A stretch of DNA of 64,000 bases from Microcebus murinus (lineage: Eukaryota > Chordata > Mammalia > Primates > Cheirogaleidae). The notes below the pieces were generated by a model that was given only the letters and a program-made list of their open reading frames with translations, was not told the origin of the DNA and did no database searches. Of this stretch, positions 36,490 to 49,678 are shown piece by piece (within the stretch, counting starts at the first letter, position 1; every line of letters begins with the position of its first letter). The position numbers and the translations under genes were made by a program. The stretch is taken from assembly GCF_040939455.1 (NCBI RefSeq), contig NC_134136.1, forward strand, positions 105,388,014 through 105,452,013, in the 5' to 3' direction.

Positions 36490-37295
36490 TCTGATACCTT
36501 TTTTTATTACATAACGTAAAATTTACCCTTCTAACTACTTTTAAGTGTACAATTCAGTGGCAGTGAGTACATTCACAATGTTGTGCAGCTATCACCATTA
36601 TCCATTTCCAGAACTTTTTCATCATCCCATGTAGAAAGCTCTATACCCATTAAACAATGACTCCTCATTCCCCTACCTTGCTTACTTAGGGTGGGAATAG
36701 CCTTTACTCTAGGGCTAAACTGTCTTATAAAAAGTGATCCTCTGAGTTTCTCACTGAAGGCCTGGATGTTCAGCATGAAATTTCTCCTCTGGTCACAAAT
36801 CAAGCATCTCACAGTCCTGTGTGATCTCTGGGAATTGTTCAGAGTATAGCTCCAATTTCTCTTTTTGCCCAACATCAAGTATTTTCACCCTATGCATATG
36901 CAGCTTAGTATTCAACAAAAGACTGCAGGGGACCTCAATGGTTATTTTTGGAGCTATTTCTCTGCACGTCTACCTCCTCCCTGGTACTTTACTCTACAAA
37001 TTCTGACCATCTAAGTCTTCCTGAACAGTGAGATCTCTCTCTTCAATTTAGCAGCAACTCCTTGCTTTGCTTGGGATTCCACATCATGCTCTGGAAATTG
37101 CCTCTAGGCAGAAAACTGGGGTGATTGCATAACTCATCTCATTTGTTTTCCTTATGTCCTTATGGTCCTGCCCTGCCCATTGTCCATTGTCCAAAAATTG
37201 TTGTCTCATATATTTTGACCAGTTTTGTAGTTATTTATGGTGGGAGGGTATGTTAAGCCCCAGTTACTCCACTATGGCTGAAAGTAGAAATCTCA
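36490..37295 (-). mobile_element. L1M fragments, antisense
   Basis: 36490-36680 is clear antisense L1M 3'UTR ('ttacataacgtaaaatttac', 'aagtgtacaattcagtggca', 'cagaactttttcatcatccc'). 37140-37295 ('ttgtagttatttatggtggg', 'gccccagttactccactatg') resembles the inverted start of an L1M 5'UTR. The middle is uncertain, so two fragments or one deleted copy are possible. Confidence 0.5.
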
Positions 37296-37609
37296 GTTTT
37301 TGAGTTGTAAAGTCACTTTTCCTCCAGAAGAGCTTGGATATAAAGAAAAACATTTTTTCACTAATTCAGGTGTGGTGTCTACCTGGACAAAATCATGAGA
37401 GCGGGGTTTAACTGTGGCTCTCCTGAGTTATTGAGAAAGATAAGCTTGGAGAAATTAAATTTGGAAATGATAATAGCTTTCTTTGGAGACCCTGGAACAG
37501 TTCCAGGAGCCATTAGGGAAGAGAAAGTATCTAATATAATAGTTGCCATTGATATTCTGCCTCATATCATTTTGGCTTGCCTGAGTCATTTGAAGCTAGG
37601 GACACTCCC

Positions 37610-38042
37610 AGCAAGCTAGAAGCTTCTCACTGCAAAGTATCTGTGTATCTCTACTCTTGTGCCAAGGCCTTTCTCTGGCACTGCAAAAGCTTGCTCAGCT
37701 TCATATAGGCACAACCTGTGCAGGGCAGTTTTTGGCCCTGGGAGCAACGCTCAACCAAGGGAAGAGAGGATTTGCTAGATAAATTCCTCAGTGTCCTCGG
37801 CCTCTACTGGGACAATTTTGAGGGATGTTCCGTACATATCTCAGATGATTTTCAGCAGGATTGAGCCCTAATTGGCTACAATGAAAACTTTATTATGAAC
37901 ACATCCTTTGTAGGCTTTTTTTCCTTCTTTTTCTTACTTTCCCCAATTCCTCACATGTGCTTCCTGGGACCACCTTCCAAATAAACCACGTGCATCAAAA
38001 CTCTGTCTTAGGGCCTGCTTTTAAGAAAACCCAAGCTAAGAC
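37610..38042 (+). repeat. ERVL-class LTR
   Basis: 'tttcagcaggattgagccct', 'gggaccaccttccaaataaa', 'tctgtcttagggcctgcttt' and the end 'aacccaagctaagaca' match the 3' part of ERVL-class LTRs, with AATAAA about 50 bp before the end. The left border is unclear. Confidence 0.45.
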
Positions 38043-38044
38043 AT

Positions 38045-38594
38045 CTAATTTGCCTTGTTTATGGTTTATCTAATTAGGCTCCTACAATGTTGGACCCCCT
38101 CCAAAGACTATGCTTCTCGCCTATAATTACAAAAGTAAATGCCAGAAGTAAATTTATGGGTATAAAGACATGTTTTTTCTTACCCATTCAGTGGGTCTTT
38201 TCTTCTATCTAGATCGCAAATGCGTGGGCCATATCTATGGTTGATGGAATTAAACCTAAGCTCAGGTAGGATGGCAAGAAAGGGAAGACAAGGTTTGAGT
38301 TTGGTTGCATATTTCAGAAAACTATTCAAAATGGCTTAATCGGAAAGGAGCATTTATTGGTTCACAGAGTTCCAGGATACACTTGGGTCTCAGGAATATT
38401 CAAAACCAGGGATGTGATTGCCAATATTTATTTTTTTCTCCTTGAATCTCATTTTTGGTCTCTCATTGCAGATCAACATTCTTCTCTTCTTTTTTCTCAT
38501 CTTAATGGCTAGCATTTATTAAGCTTCTTAGTATTTTATTTCTTGGTCCAGTAGCCTTATGAGTTAGGTGTTTTAGTTATCGCAATATTTCATC
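38045..38594. other. Unassigned interval
   Basis: No feature recognised. Confidence 0.35.
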
Positions 38595-38785
38595 AGTGTG
38601 ATTGATCATGAGCAAGCCACTTAAATTCTTTGGGCCTTGGTTTTCTCATTTATAAAATGGAAATAATTAGAGTACCTTCCTCATGGCATTGTTGTGGTGA
38701 TTAAATCAGATAATATAAGTACAAGATCTATCACTGTGTCTTGCCCACTATAAGTAATCAATAATATTAGCTATTTTATTATTAT
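38595..38785 (+). repeat. MIR SINE
   Basis: 'gagcaagccacttaaattct', 'tggttttctcatttataaaa', 'ttgtggtgattaaatcagat', 'aagtaatcaataatattagc' give an almost complete MIR 3' two-thirds. Confidence 0.85.
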
Positions 38786-38789
38786 TACA

Positions 38790-41025
38790 GGGTAATAACC
38801 AGAGTTAAACAGGCAACAAGCCCTTCTCCCTTCTATATACTCTCTTTATGGTAACACTTTTTCCTTTAAGACTGCGTCTAATTTTTAAAAAGCAGATTAT
38901 ATCAGGGTAAAATTGTTTAAAATAGAAGAAGGAAGCATAAAATATCATGTGTTGTGGTCCAACTGCCCTAGGGAGGGCTAGATGCATGATCAAGAGTGAA
39001 AAAGGATTATAAAAATGTCCCCTGACTCGTAGAATTCTCTGATACTTCTTGGGAACTTATTTCTGATTTCAAGTTGAATGTTGCATATTTTTCTCTTCAT
39101 TTTAATTCTAGACCATTGACTGCTTGGGAAGACTATGACCTGAATATGTTAATGTGTGGTCAATGTTTTTTGAGGGAGTCATCTTATCATTAATTGCATG
39201 TGACACAAGGAGCAAGAAAAATGAAGCCTAAAACTAGTTTTGATGCCTAGAAGAAAAATCAACTGCTATTATAGCTAATGCAAATTTTTGCAAAAGGGAA
39301 TCATGCCCTAGAGAGATAAGGTATTTTGGTAAAGAATATCATGTCCAAGAAACGTTATAAATTTAGATTTTAGGATCATCAATTGTGGACTGCTTTGTTT
39401 TTCCTTTTTTTCCCTGAAAGTCTGAAGAAATATTAAGTGTGAACTAAGCAGGTATTATCCATTATGAAGACATTAGTTGAAATGCCACCTTATATTTTTA
39501 AAGAACTTCAGAATTTTCAGAGAGCATTTTTTTTCACTTAACTCCCTTTACAAACTCCTATGTGAAGTAGAACATGAGATTTATACATAAATAACAAAGA
39601 ATGTACAATGATGTAAAAGTCATTTCTGCCCCAGACTAGGTGATGACTCCATTAGGGTGAGGAAGGGTTCAGATTTGAAGAGGAAAATGAGAGAATTGGA
39701 GGTCAGTGAATGTCTTTCAGGGTACTGGGACCTGGCCCCCATTCTCTGGGATGGGTTTGGAGTGGGAAGGGATGATGCAAGCCTAAGATGGGTATTAGGG
39801 AACCTGAGAGTGGAAGGAATTGTGCCACACATCTCAAATGTAGCCAGGAGACTGCAAGCTGCTAAGAGAAGCCTCTCATTTAGCAAGGCACCAGAACAGA
39901 GAACACAGGGCAAAAGAGGTCCTCAAGCATGTGTATCTGATGTCAGTCTCGCAGGGGCCCATGTGCATTGGCCTGGTGTGGAGAAAGCAACAGCTGAATG
40001 TTCCTCAACCTTTTAAGAGTCTGAGAGAGAGTGAGCCAGTCAACCTGAGGGTGCCTCAGTGACGATGGAGAAGAATCAGAGGTGTGTCCTGGTGACCACA
40101 GGCCATGATGGCATGATGGGTTTTTGGACTTCAGCAACGAATACCCCCAGAACTCAATAACAAAGACCAGATAAGCAAGTTAAATTCCACTAAATTCTAG
40201 TAAAAGACAGGACTTTTGTATTTAGAAACCTTCTCCATACTGAAGCCCGATCTGTAGTAAGCCATCCAGAAAGAAACTAGCTCATTCCTGGGATAGAAGG
40301 GGTGGGGAATACTAAGTTAGTTAAAAGATTCTGAGTTTCAAGCTGGAAATGGCCGAATTACCTTGAATTAGAAAGATTAAGTTTGATACTGCTGATTACC
40401 TCGGGGGCTCAATAGCTAAATTAAATATAATTAAAGAAAAAAGAGGAAAGTTACACTTTGTAAAGTTATTTCAAAGTTTAATTATTTTAAGTAGAATATA
40501 TTTAAAGCACATTACTTAAAAGATTTCTATGGTGATTACTCTAAACAATGAAAACTTTTCTCATAATTAATTTTCAAGTTTTCTAATTTCCAGTGAAGTC
40601 TTTGAATATCACGTTTGACGTTGCATTTTTACATACTCACATTTTGGGATTGTGAATTTAATACCTACTACCTTTGTGCAGATAAGTTGCACATTTCCCT
40701 ATCTCATAGACAAAGTCTTTTGCTGTTGGAAGAATTTCAGGCAAGGTAAACTATGAGATAATAAGAGGGGGAGAGAGAGATGGGAGAGAGAGAAAGAGAG
40801 TTAGTTTCTGGGGTCTCTAAAATTAGCTCCATCCCTGGTAGTCTCAATATCTGAACCAATATATTTATTTATTTTTCTTTTAGCTCATTTGTTCTGGTTC
40901 CTGTCACCTGCCATTGAGATTACTGACTAATAAAAAAAACCTAACAAAACACACAAGTCTGATATGGTGAAAATCACAACATTTTACATTGTATTCTAGC
41001 AGAAGACCTGAATAATGGAGAGATA
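38790..41025. other. Long repeat-poor block
   Basis: More than 2 kb without a named repeat except a short GA-rich run at 40768-40801. Its only sizeable frame (39657-40016, plus, 119 codons) has a Met start but no domain, no signal peptide and no splice context. A 97-codon frame lies opposite it. Confidence 0.4.
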
Positions 41026-41040
41026 TAACAAGTGGATATC

Positions 41041-41376
41041 CGGCCGGGCGCGGTGGCTCACGCCTGTAATCCTAGCTCTTGGGAGGCCGAGGCGGGCGGA
41101 TTGCTCAAGGTCAGGAGTTCAAAAAAACCAGCCTGAGCAAGAGCGAGACCCCGTCTCTACTATAAATAGAAATTAATTGGCCAACTGATATATATATATA
41201 AAAAATTAGCCGGGCATGGTGGCGCATGCCTGTAGTCCCAGCTACCCGGGAGGCTGAGGCAGAAGGATCACTCGAGCCCAGGAGTTTGAGGTTGCTGTGA
41301 GCTAGGCTGACGCCACGGCACTCACTCTAGCCTGGGCAACAAAGCGAGACTCTGTCTCAAAAAAAAAAAAAAAAAA
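41041..41376 (+). mobile_element. Alu, lemur type, very young
   Basis: Near-consensus with intact CpGs and a perfect 14-bp duplication 'aacaagtggatatc' (41027-41040 and 41376-41389, sharing one A with the tail). It shares 'cctagctcttgggaggcc' and 'ccaactgatatatata' with the Alu at 11926. It carries an extra AAA in 'agttcaaaaaaaccagcc'. Confidence 0.96.
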
Positions 41377-41466
41377 ACAAGTGGATATCTAAGAAGACAC
41401 TATCTATTTGAGAGGGATCCCTTATTTTGTGTAGCATTGGCAGAAGCATTGTGGAAAATAAAGAAA

Positions 41467-41685
41467 GGTGACTATAGTTAACAATATTGTGCATTTAAAA
41501 ATAGCTAGAAGAGAGGATTTTGTATGTTTTCATGACAAAGAAATGATAAATGTTTCAGATGATGGATATGCTAAATACCCTGATATGACCATTACACAAT
41601 GTACACATGTATCAAAACATCATGTTGTACTCCATAAATATGTATGATTATTACATGTCAATCATAAATAAAAAAATGCATTTAC
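41467..41685 (+). mobile_element. L1 3'UTR, 5'-truncated (L1MA/L1PB-like)
   Basis: 'ggtgactatagttaacaata', 'agctagaagagaggattttg', 'cctgatatgaccattacaca' and 'tgttgtactccataaatatg' are the sense L1 3'UTR. Flanks 'aaaataaagaaa' (41455-41466 and 41686-41697) look like the duplication. Only about 220 bp were copied. Confidence 0.85.
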
Positions 41686-41859
41686 AAAAATAAAGAAAAT
41701 AAAGGAGGGAAATCCTCCCCCTTCCTGCCATCAAAAAAGGGAATGAGCAAGCTAATGACAAGGGTTCAGCCAATGAGTGCTACACTTCTTGAATCTTGGA
41801 TCGATGTCAAGATTTAAGGAAGTTTAGAAATTATTCATAGCTATGGTGGTCATAAGAAT

Positions 41860-42415
41860 CCAGCACCAGTGGTGTACAGTGCCAGGGCCAGCATCTACAT
41901 GCTAACTATGGTGGACACACTCTTGAATAATCTGTGACTTGCTCCTAACCAATAGAATACGGCAAATGTGATGAGATTCCTTTGATTATGTTACATCATA
42001 TAAAACTCTGTCTCAGCAGACTGGAGAAACAGATTCTCCTGCTGCCTGGAAGAAGTAAGCTTCTTCTGCTATATCATGAGAGGGCCACATGGAAAAAAAT
42101 TGTGGGCAACTTCTAGGAGGTGAGAGCAACCCCTGGCCAATAGCTAGCAAGAAAGAGGGGACCTCAGTTCTACAACCACAAGCCCCTGAGTTGTGTTAGC
42201 AACCATGTAAATTTGAACAAGGACCCAGAGATCCAGAGGAGACCACAACCCTGTCTGGCATCTTGATTGAAGTCTTGTGAGAACATGAGCAGAGGACCCA
42301 ATTATGCCATGCCCAGTCTCCTGACCCACAGAAACCATGAAATAATAAATGTAGGTTGTTGTAAGCTGCTATACTTGGGATAATTCGTTACACAGCAATA
42401 GAAAACTAACATGCT
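41860..42415 (+). mobile_element. MLT1 LTR
   Basis: 'ttgaataatctgtgacttgc', 'gggccacatggaaaaaaatt', 'gccccttgattgaagtc'-type text, then 'gagcagaggacccaattatg', 'gacccacagaaaccatgaaa' and 'taataaatgtaggttgttgt' in the MLT1 order, ending near 'agaaaactaacatg'. Left border approximate. Confidence 0.75.
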
Positions 42416-42530
42416 AACCATACTCTGCCTGTACCAGATAATGTCCAGCTCTCTCAGCAGTTCTTGTTTTCTCTTGTGAATTGCTGGGGTTAAAACCCTG
42501 CAAATGACATTCCCCAAACTTCCTTACTAT

Positions 42531-42887
<357 letters not shown>

Positions 42888-43312
42888 CTCCCTTACTATA
42901 AATAGCTGGCTTTCTCCTAGGCTCCACTGATGAAAAGTGGTGACAAAAGACTTGAAGGCAGGGGAGAAGGTCCCCCTTTTCCCCCATTTTTGGAGGAGGT
43001 CTCTGGCAACAGCACCATCAGAGAAATTAACTGAAGGCAATTATAGAAAGCTTTGGGCTCTAGCATCATTAGTGAGAATGTGGGAATCAGGTTTCCTGCT
43101 CAGCAGAAGTGGTGCAGTAGTAGCAGTGGCAATAGAGCTGTCTCAATGGGCTTCAGCTCAGGGGAAGTGTATCATTCTGATCTCAGTCATTCCTCCTGCT
43201 TCCTTTCGCTCTGGCCCCCTTTCTCATTTTGCTCTTTCAGCACTTCTAACACCCATTTAACCAATTTCCTATATTGAATACTCTTTGCTTGAATACCTAG
43301 AGTAGTTTCTAA
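42888..43312. other. Unassigned interval
   Basis: A GC-richer patch with overlapping frames of 74-107 codons (42937-43277, plus). No domain or repeat recognised, although the patch lies between two Alus. Confidence 0.35.
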
Positions 43313-43600
43313 TTTTTTTTTTTTGAGACAGAGTCTCACTCTGTCACCCTGGCTAGAATGCAGTCCCATCAGCCTAGCTGACAGCAACCTCAAACTCCTG
43401 GACCCAAGCGATTCTCTTGTCTCAGTCTCACGAATAGCCGGGACTACAGGCATGTGCCACCACACCCGGCTAATTTTTCTATTTTTAGTAGGGGAGGGGT
43501 CTCGTTCTTGCTCAGGCTGGTCTCAAACTCCTGAGCTACTCAAGCAATCCTCTGGCCTCCGGCCTCCCAGGGTGCTAGAATTACAGGCACTACCTGGCTG
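43313..43600 (-). mobile_element. Alu (older type)
   Basis: Short linker, 'gtcaccctggctagaatgca', ending 'ggcactacctggctg'. Duplication 'gtttctaatttttt' / 'gtttctgatttttt'. Confidence 0.9.
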
Positions 43601-44095
43601 GTTTCTGATTTTTTGATTGATGCAAAAAACTCTTGTTATGCATCTTGCTGTCTGGCTTCCCTTGGTCCTTGCTTTACTTCCACATTCTAATTTCCAAAGT
43701 TTGGGGGCTTTATAAGATATCTGATATCACTGCAATAAGCTCCTTTTGTATTTGTTCACCACAGCGTATTTCTGTTGCTTGCAACCAAATATCCCAACCA
43801 TTAAGAACATTTCGATATTGTAGAATGTATTATTTGATAGTTTCCTATTGCTGCTGTAAAAAAATTACTACAACTTTAGTAGCTTAAAACAACACAAATG
43901 TATTACCTTACATCTCTGCCAGCTAGAAATTCAACAGGGGTTTCATTGGGCTAAAACCAAGGTGCCAGCAGGGCTGCATTCCTTTCTGGAGGCTCCAGGG
44001 GAGACTCGATTTGCCTTTTCCAGCTTCTATAGGCCACCACATTTTTTTGGTTCATGGTCACTTTCCTCTATCTTCAAACTTAGCAATATTGCCTC

Positions 44096-44435
<340 letters not shown>

Positions 44436-44570
44436 CAATATTGCCTCTTTCTGACCCTTCTTCCATAGTCATATCTCACTGACTCTATACATCTGCTTCC
44501 TTCTTCTATTAATACTTTTAAGGACCCTTATGATTACATTGGGTCCACCCAGATAATCCAGAATAATCTA

Positions 44571-44690
44571 CAGGTGTCCCAAAAGTCTCCATACAAAGGA
44601 AAAATTTTGTAATGAATATTTTGTAAATAAAGGTACATTTAGCTACAATTTCCCATTTTTCTTATATATAGTGACTTTTGGGATACTCTG
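44571..44690. mobile_element. Mariner-type MITE, 120 bp
   Basis: Left end CAGGTGTCCCAAAAGTCTCC; right end, inverted, CAGAGTATCCCAAAAGTCAC: inverted repeats of about 18 bp. TA dinucleotides flank it (44569-44570 and 44691-44692). The MLT1 text continues across it, so the insertion is clean. No coding capacity. Confidence 0.85.
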
Positions 44691-44839
44691 TATTTTAAGG
44701 TTAGCTGATTAGCAACCTTAATTCCATATGCGACCTTAATTCCCTCTTGCCATGTAACATAACATAGTCACAGGTTCCAGGCATTAGGACATGGACTCCT
44801 TGTGGGGGGCATTAATCTGCTTGCCACATAAAGCTTTCA

Positions 44840-46415
44840 TTTTTCTCCAGACTTAATCTATAAATTTAATGCAATGTTGATTAGACTGTTGATAAGGTGA
44901 TGCTAAACTTAACGTAAAAGAGATAATGGATAAGAATAACAAGGAAGTTTTTGAAAAATAGGAATAATGATGGGGACTTTCTCTACCAGACATAAAACAT
45001 GCTATAAAGCTAAAGTAATAAAAATACTTTGGCATTGGTGGGTGATAGAAGATGGTGTTATGAAAACTGGCAATTCATTGGGTTAAAAGCAGAGCCCTTC
45101 TGTATATCAAATGTAAATAAATTCCAGATGAATTAAATATCAAAATATTAAAAAAAAATCTTAGGAAGTACTAGAAGGACACACATACACATACAATCTC
45201 AGAGTGGAGAAAATTATTTTTAAAAACCTGGAAGCCATAAAAATATTGACATTTGAATACATGCAAATTTGACATTTTTGTATGTTAAAATATACCATAA
45301 TCCAAAAAAAAAAGCTAAATGACAGAATGGGGGAATATTTTAAATAAATATATCAAAGTATTGATATCCATATTACATATATTATGTCCATTATTTTTGT
45401 ATATATATAATATCTGGTATCAAAAGCAAAAGAAAACAATTCAATTAAAATGAACACAGGAAATAAATTAATAATTTATTGAAGAAGAAAATCAAATGTC
45501 CAATAAATATATGAACTAATGCTTGTTTGAAATCATAAAAATGTAAATTGAGCAATAATAATGTTTTTCTCTAATCAGATTAGAAAAAATAAAAAGAAAT
45601 ATATATAACATCTGATATTCACTAGTGTGGTAGAAATGGGCATTCATACCTTGTTTGCAATAGCTTTGCTGAAGGTAAATTTGGCAGTATTTTTAAACAT
45701 TAAAACTATGTCCCTATCTATAAATAGAAATGCTCTTATGTTTACAATGCTATATGTATAATTACATTTGTTGCAGCATTTAAAAAAAGTTATGTGTATA
45801 ATTGTGTTTTTTATAGTAATATATTGGAGACAAACTAAGTGGGCATGAATAAGAGAAGGGTTAAATAAAATATGGTACATGTACCTTTTGGATAGTTTTC
45901 CAAAATTTGGTAGATCTATATGTTGTGATGTAGAAAAATATTCAAGACATGTTGCTAAGTAAAAGAGAAATTTGCAGCAAATACATTTAAAATTATTCCA
46001 TTTATATAAAACAAAAAATATATGATATCTTCATATAAGTATGACAATTTATTTTACTACAATACAATCTTTTATGTAATATATGTTTGGAAGGGTACAC
46101 ACCAAATTGACACTTTTTAAAAAATCTTACAAGCTTTTTGATTATTTAACTTTTTATAATAAACACATGTTCATATATTACAGGCATGATTTAAAACATA
46201 ATAATTAAAATGGTTTTTTGCTTGATTAAGAAAATCCAGTGTAGAGAAAATAAATGGGAGAGAAACTACCAAAATTTAATAGTAGTTGCTTTGGGACAAT
46301 AGGATCTTGGATGCATGAATAATGCCTTTATGCCAATTTTTCCCATAGGCATGTATTTCTATTATAAGAGAAAATATGAAAAAATAAAACATAAGAAAAA
46401 CACTTAATGATAACT
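44840..46415 (+). mobile_element. L1M element, 3' part of ORF2 and 3'UTR, decayed
   Basis: Sense L1: 'agacataaaacatgctataa', 'agctaaagtaataaaaatac', 'agaaaacaattcaattaaaa' and 'atgtaaattgagcaataata' follow the ORF2 C-terminal third, then 'attggagacaaactaagtgg' and 'aagagaagggttaaataaaa' follow the 3' region. Many indels and stops; no intact frame. Confidence 0.7.
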
Positions 46416-46464
46416 AATTGAAGTTTGACTCTGCAGGGTGGCATGTCAACAACTAAGATAGGAA

Positions 46465-46690
46465 AAAAATATCTTAGGCTTTGAAGTCCAAAGGTCTGGG
46501 TTCATATGCTAGTTATATCTTATTATGTTTGAATTTAGGCAAATTATTTACCAGCTCCAAGCCTTAGTTTCCTCACCTGTAAGATGGATTGATAATAATG
46601 ACTAATTATAGGATTCTTTGCAGGGTTAAATCAGCTAATGTATATAAATAACCTGGAATATTGCTGGTGTTCAATAACCATTAGTTCCTT
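46465..46690 (+). repeat. MIR SINE
   Basis: 'ctgggttcatatgctagtta', 'agtttcctcacctgtaagat' and 'gcagggttaaatcagctaat' cover most of a MIR. Confidence 0.85.
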
Positions 46691-47008
46691 CTTCACCATT
46701 TCTCAGGCTGCCTTGGAGGTGGAACACCCCTCCATAGTCTTGTCCTGGTTTTAATTTATTTTCCTTAAACTAACTTGTACTCCCAATTTGTGTGTAATCA
46801 CAATTACAGTTTAATTTTGTATAATACTTTAATGTTCACAAGAATTTTCACATACTATACTCTCTATACACCTTGAATCCTTACATATTAATTGTATGAA
46901 TCCCATTTTAGCTTCCTACCACTTGGGTGCTCAGGAATAAACAGAGTGGTACATATATTACTAAGAATGTTTTGTACAATGAGAGAATTATAAATTAATT
47001 TTGCAAAT

Positions 47009-47060
47009 TAAAACTATGTCCCCACCTATAAATAGAAATGCTTTTATGTTTACAATGCTA
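47009..47060 (+). repeat. 52-bp dispersed duplicate of 45701-45752
   Basis: 49 of 52 bases match a segment of the L1 remnant 1.3 kb upstream, in the same orientation. Surrounding sequence does not match. See findings. Confidence 0.85.
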
Positions 47061-47124
47061 CTTCAGTGCCCTCATTTTACAGAGCCTGGAATGGTTAAGT
47101 GTGCTGCTTAAGTGCTATTATGTC

Positions 47125-47580
47125 AGTTAGCTTTTGCTGTGTAACAAAACTCCCCAAAACGTAGTGGCTTCAAATAGCGATCATTTATTTAGCTCATCGT
47201 TCTGATGGCAGTCCTTATGGTCTGAACCAGGTTCAGCCAGTCCTGACTGGGCTCACTTCTATGTCTAGGGCCTTGACTAGGATGGCTGGGACAGCCAGAG
47301 CATCTTTGCTCATGGCCTCATAACATACAGCAGGCTAGTCCAAGTCTATTCACATGGAGGTGTCAGATCCCAAGAGTAGCAAGTGCAGAAGCTGCAAGGC
47401 CTTTTGCAGCCTAGGCTTGGAACTCACACATCATCTTCACTATATTCTAGTGGCCAAAGCAAATCACAAGAACAACTATTATTCTAAGGGTGGGAAAACA
47501 GACTCCATCTTTTGATGAAAGAAGCTATAACAGGGAAAGGTGAGGGACTGGGGACATTTTAGCACTCTATCCCAGATGCA
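47125..47580 (-). mobile_element. Old LTR-like element, antisense
   Basis: 'gttagcttttgctgtgtaac', 'aaaactccccaaaacgtagt', 'atggaggtgtcagatcccaa', 'ctagtggccaaagcaaatca' and 'acagactccatcttttgatg' follow a common old mammalian LTR-like repeat read in reverse. Class (MaLR or ERVL) uncertain. Confidence 0.5.
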
Positions 47581-48686
47581 TAATTAATTAATGGGTGTCC
47601 TGTGATGAGAGGGCTACCCTAATGACTTATGTATGAGTCCAGACCAACTGCAATATATTTTTGTAATTAAAAAAATACTCTGAAATCTGAATACATTCTT
47701 AATTTGATCTTGTTCTCTTAATGTCCTTAGAAATGCATGACATTCTGTCAAAAGACTAAATGGGAGATTTTTTCATAAGATCCTCATCATGGAGTTAGCT
47801 ATGTCAGAAAGGTAGAATGACTTCTTAGTGACATTCTTAAAGAGTGACAGTAAAACCTGTCTTCTATAAGCTGAATCTAGGACAAAATTGTTGAAAAAGA
47901 TGAGGGGGTGATGACAATATACATAAGGACTTTAATGTCCCCGAATCAGTCAAGAATGGAAAGTTAAAAAAAAAAAAAAAAGTACCCATGACACTTTAAA
48001 AAGTCTGCCTCAGGCAATCTCAAAACGTTTGACATTTCATTTATTGGAAAAATGTAGCTTTTTGTAATTAAAAAAGTTTTGACAACTGAAAGTGACTTTA
48101 AGACCTGTTAAAATCAGGTCAGTGAAGCTGCTGATCATCTCAAAGTTTTTATCTTAACACTGAGAGACTGGCGGCTGTGGATTTTTAGGCATACATATAA
48201 TAGATACTGCAGAGGAAAAATGCATCCCAATGTAACATTTTTAGATTGCCATGATGCATAGGCTTGCAGAAGTTTAGGGAATTCAAAATAAGTTTTATTC
48301 ATGTCCTACTTTTATATGTAACTATAAAAGAAATGAGCCCTATTAAGGTAGCATTCTGTTGGAAGTAACCTTTGTTTGATTTATCAACTCTGTCAACAAT
48401 ATCTTTGCTACGATGGTCAATAGTGGATCGACATAGCTACCTATAGCAGCATATAAAGGCAATAAAAGGATTCGTTATGCCAGCAGGGTTCTCACTTCAC
48501 CTCTTGCATGATCTGGGTTTAGTGCATCCCTTACTGTTCGTGTCCACACCAGTGGATGCTGGGATAGTTGAATCATTGCTCATAGTTCACTCTAGATACA
48601 TAGTCTATGCAACAGTAATTGGTAAGGAAAAATTATCTACTTCCCAAGCTGCTCCTGACTTGATTATTGGACTGCAGCTTCATTTT
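47581..48686. other. Unassigned interval
   Basis: Contains an A17 run at 47966-47982. Nothing else recognised. The 97-codon plus frame at 48477-48770 runs into the following Alu and is not a gene. Confidence 0.4.
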
Positions 48687-49029
<343 letters not shown>

Positions 49030-49204
49030 CTGTAGCTTCATTTTATTTGCATGGTCCTGCAGTGTTCAGCCTCCTTCACTATTCTCTAATCAGCTTCCTG
49101 TGCCTTCTGTAGGCCTATGAGGTGAATGTTCCAGCTTTTTTTCATGTGATGGGGAAGGGTACTGTCCATTTGTGTTCTCTGCAAATAAGAAGTCTCTTGA
49201 AAGT

Positions 49205-49678
49205 TCAGTTTTTTTTGTTTGTAAGGGAAATAACATTCTTTTGTAAACTTACATGAAAAAGAGCTTCATTGGAAGGGTATGTGGTTGCCCACCAAATCAG
49301 AGACAAAGCTGAACAAGCAGGCCTTAGAAAAGATAGGAACCAGGGACACTCCACGTACTGGAGAGCAGGAATTAAGGAGAAGTAATTCAAATTACAGAGG
49401 TGAGAAGGGGCGGGGACTGTATGGGTCTGGCTTGTGTTGCATTGGCCATGGGAAGGGCGGGACATCTTGATTGACAGTCCCGTGGAGAGTCTGTGCAATG
49501 TGGGAGGGGGTTGCTCAAGGGAAACTTGAGATGCTACTACCGTATTTCCCTGAAAATAAGACCTACCCATAAAATAAGCCCTAGCAAGATTTCTAAGCAT
49601 TTGCACAATATAAGCCCTACCCTGAAAATAAGACCTAGTGATGGGCGTGACTACAGCGTATGTGCACAACCCATGCAT
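49205..49678 (-). other. Longest open frame of the window, 157 codons, function unknown
   Basis: It spans unassigned DNA and the left 139 bp of the MITE at 49540. Because the N-terminal part is MITE sequence, the frame cannot be an old conserved gene. No signal peptide, domain or cysteine pattern stands out. The plus strand here has a GC box 'ggggcgggg' near 49408 and CCAAT-like 'attggcca' near 49441, which could mark an LTR U3 or a cryptic promoter. Probably chance. Confidence 0.2.

Noticed and set aside
39657..40016. 119-codon plus frame with Met start
   Set aside because: No domain, signal peptide or splice context; a comparable 97-codon frame lies on the opposite strand, as expected from a stop-poor patch.
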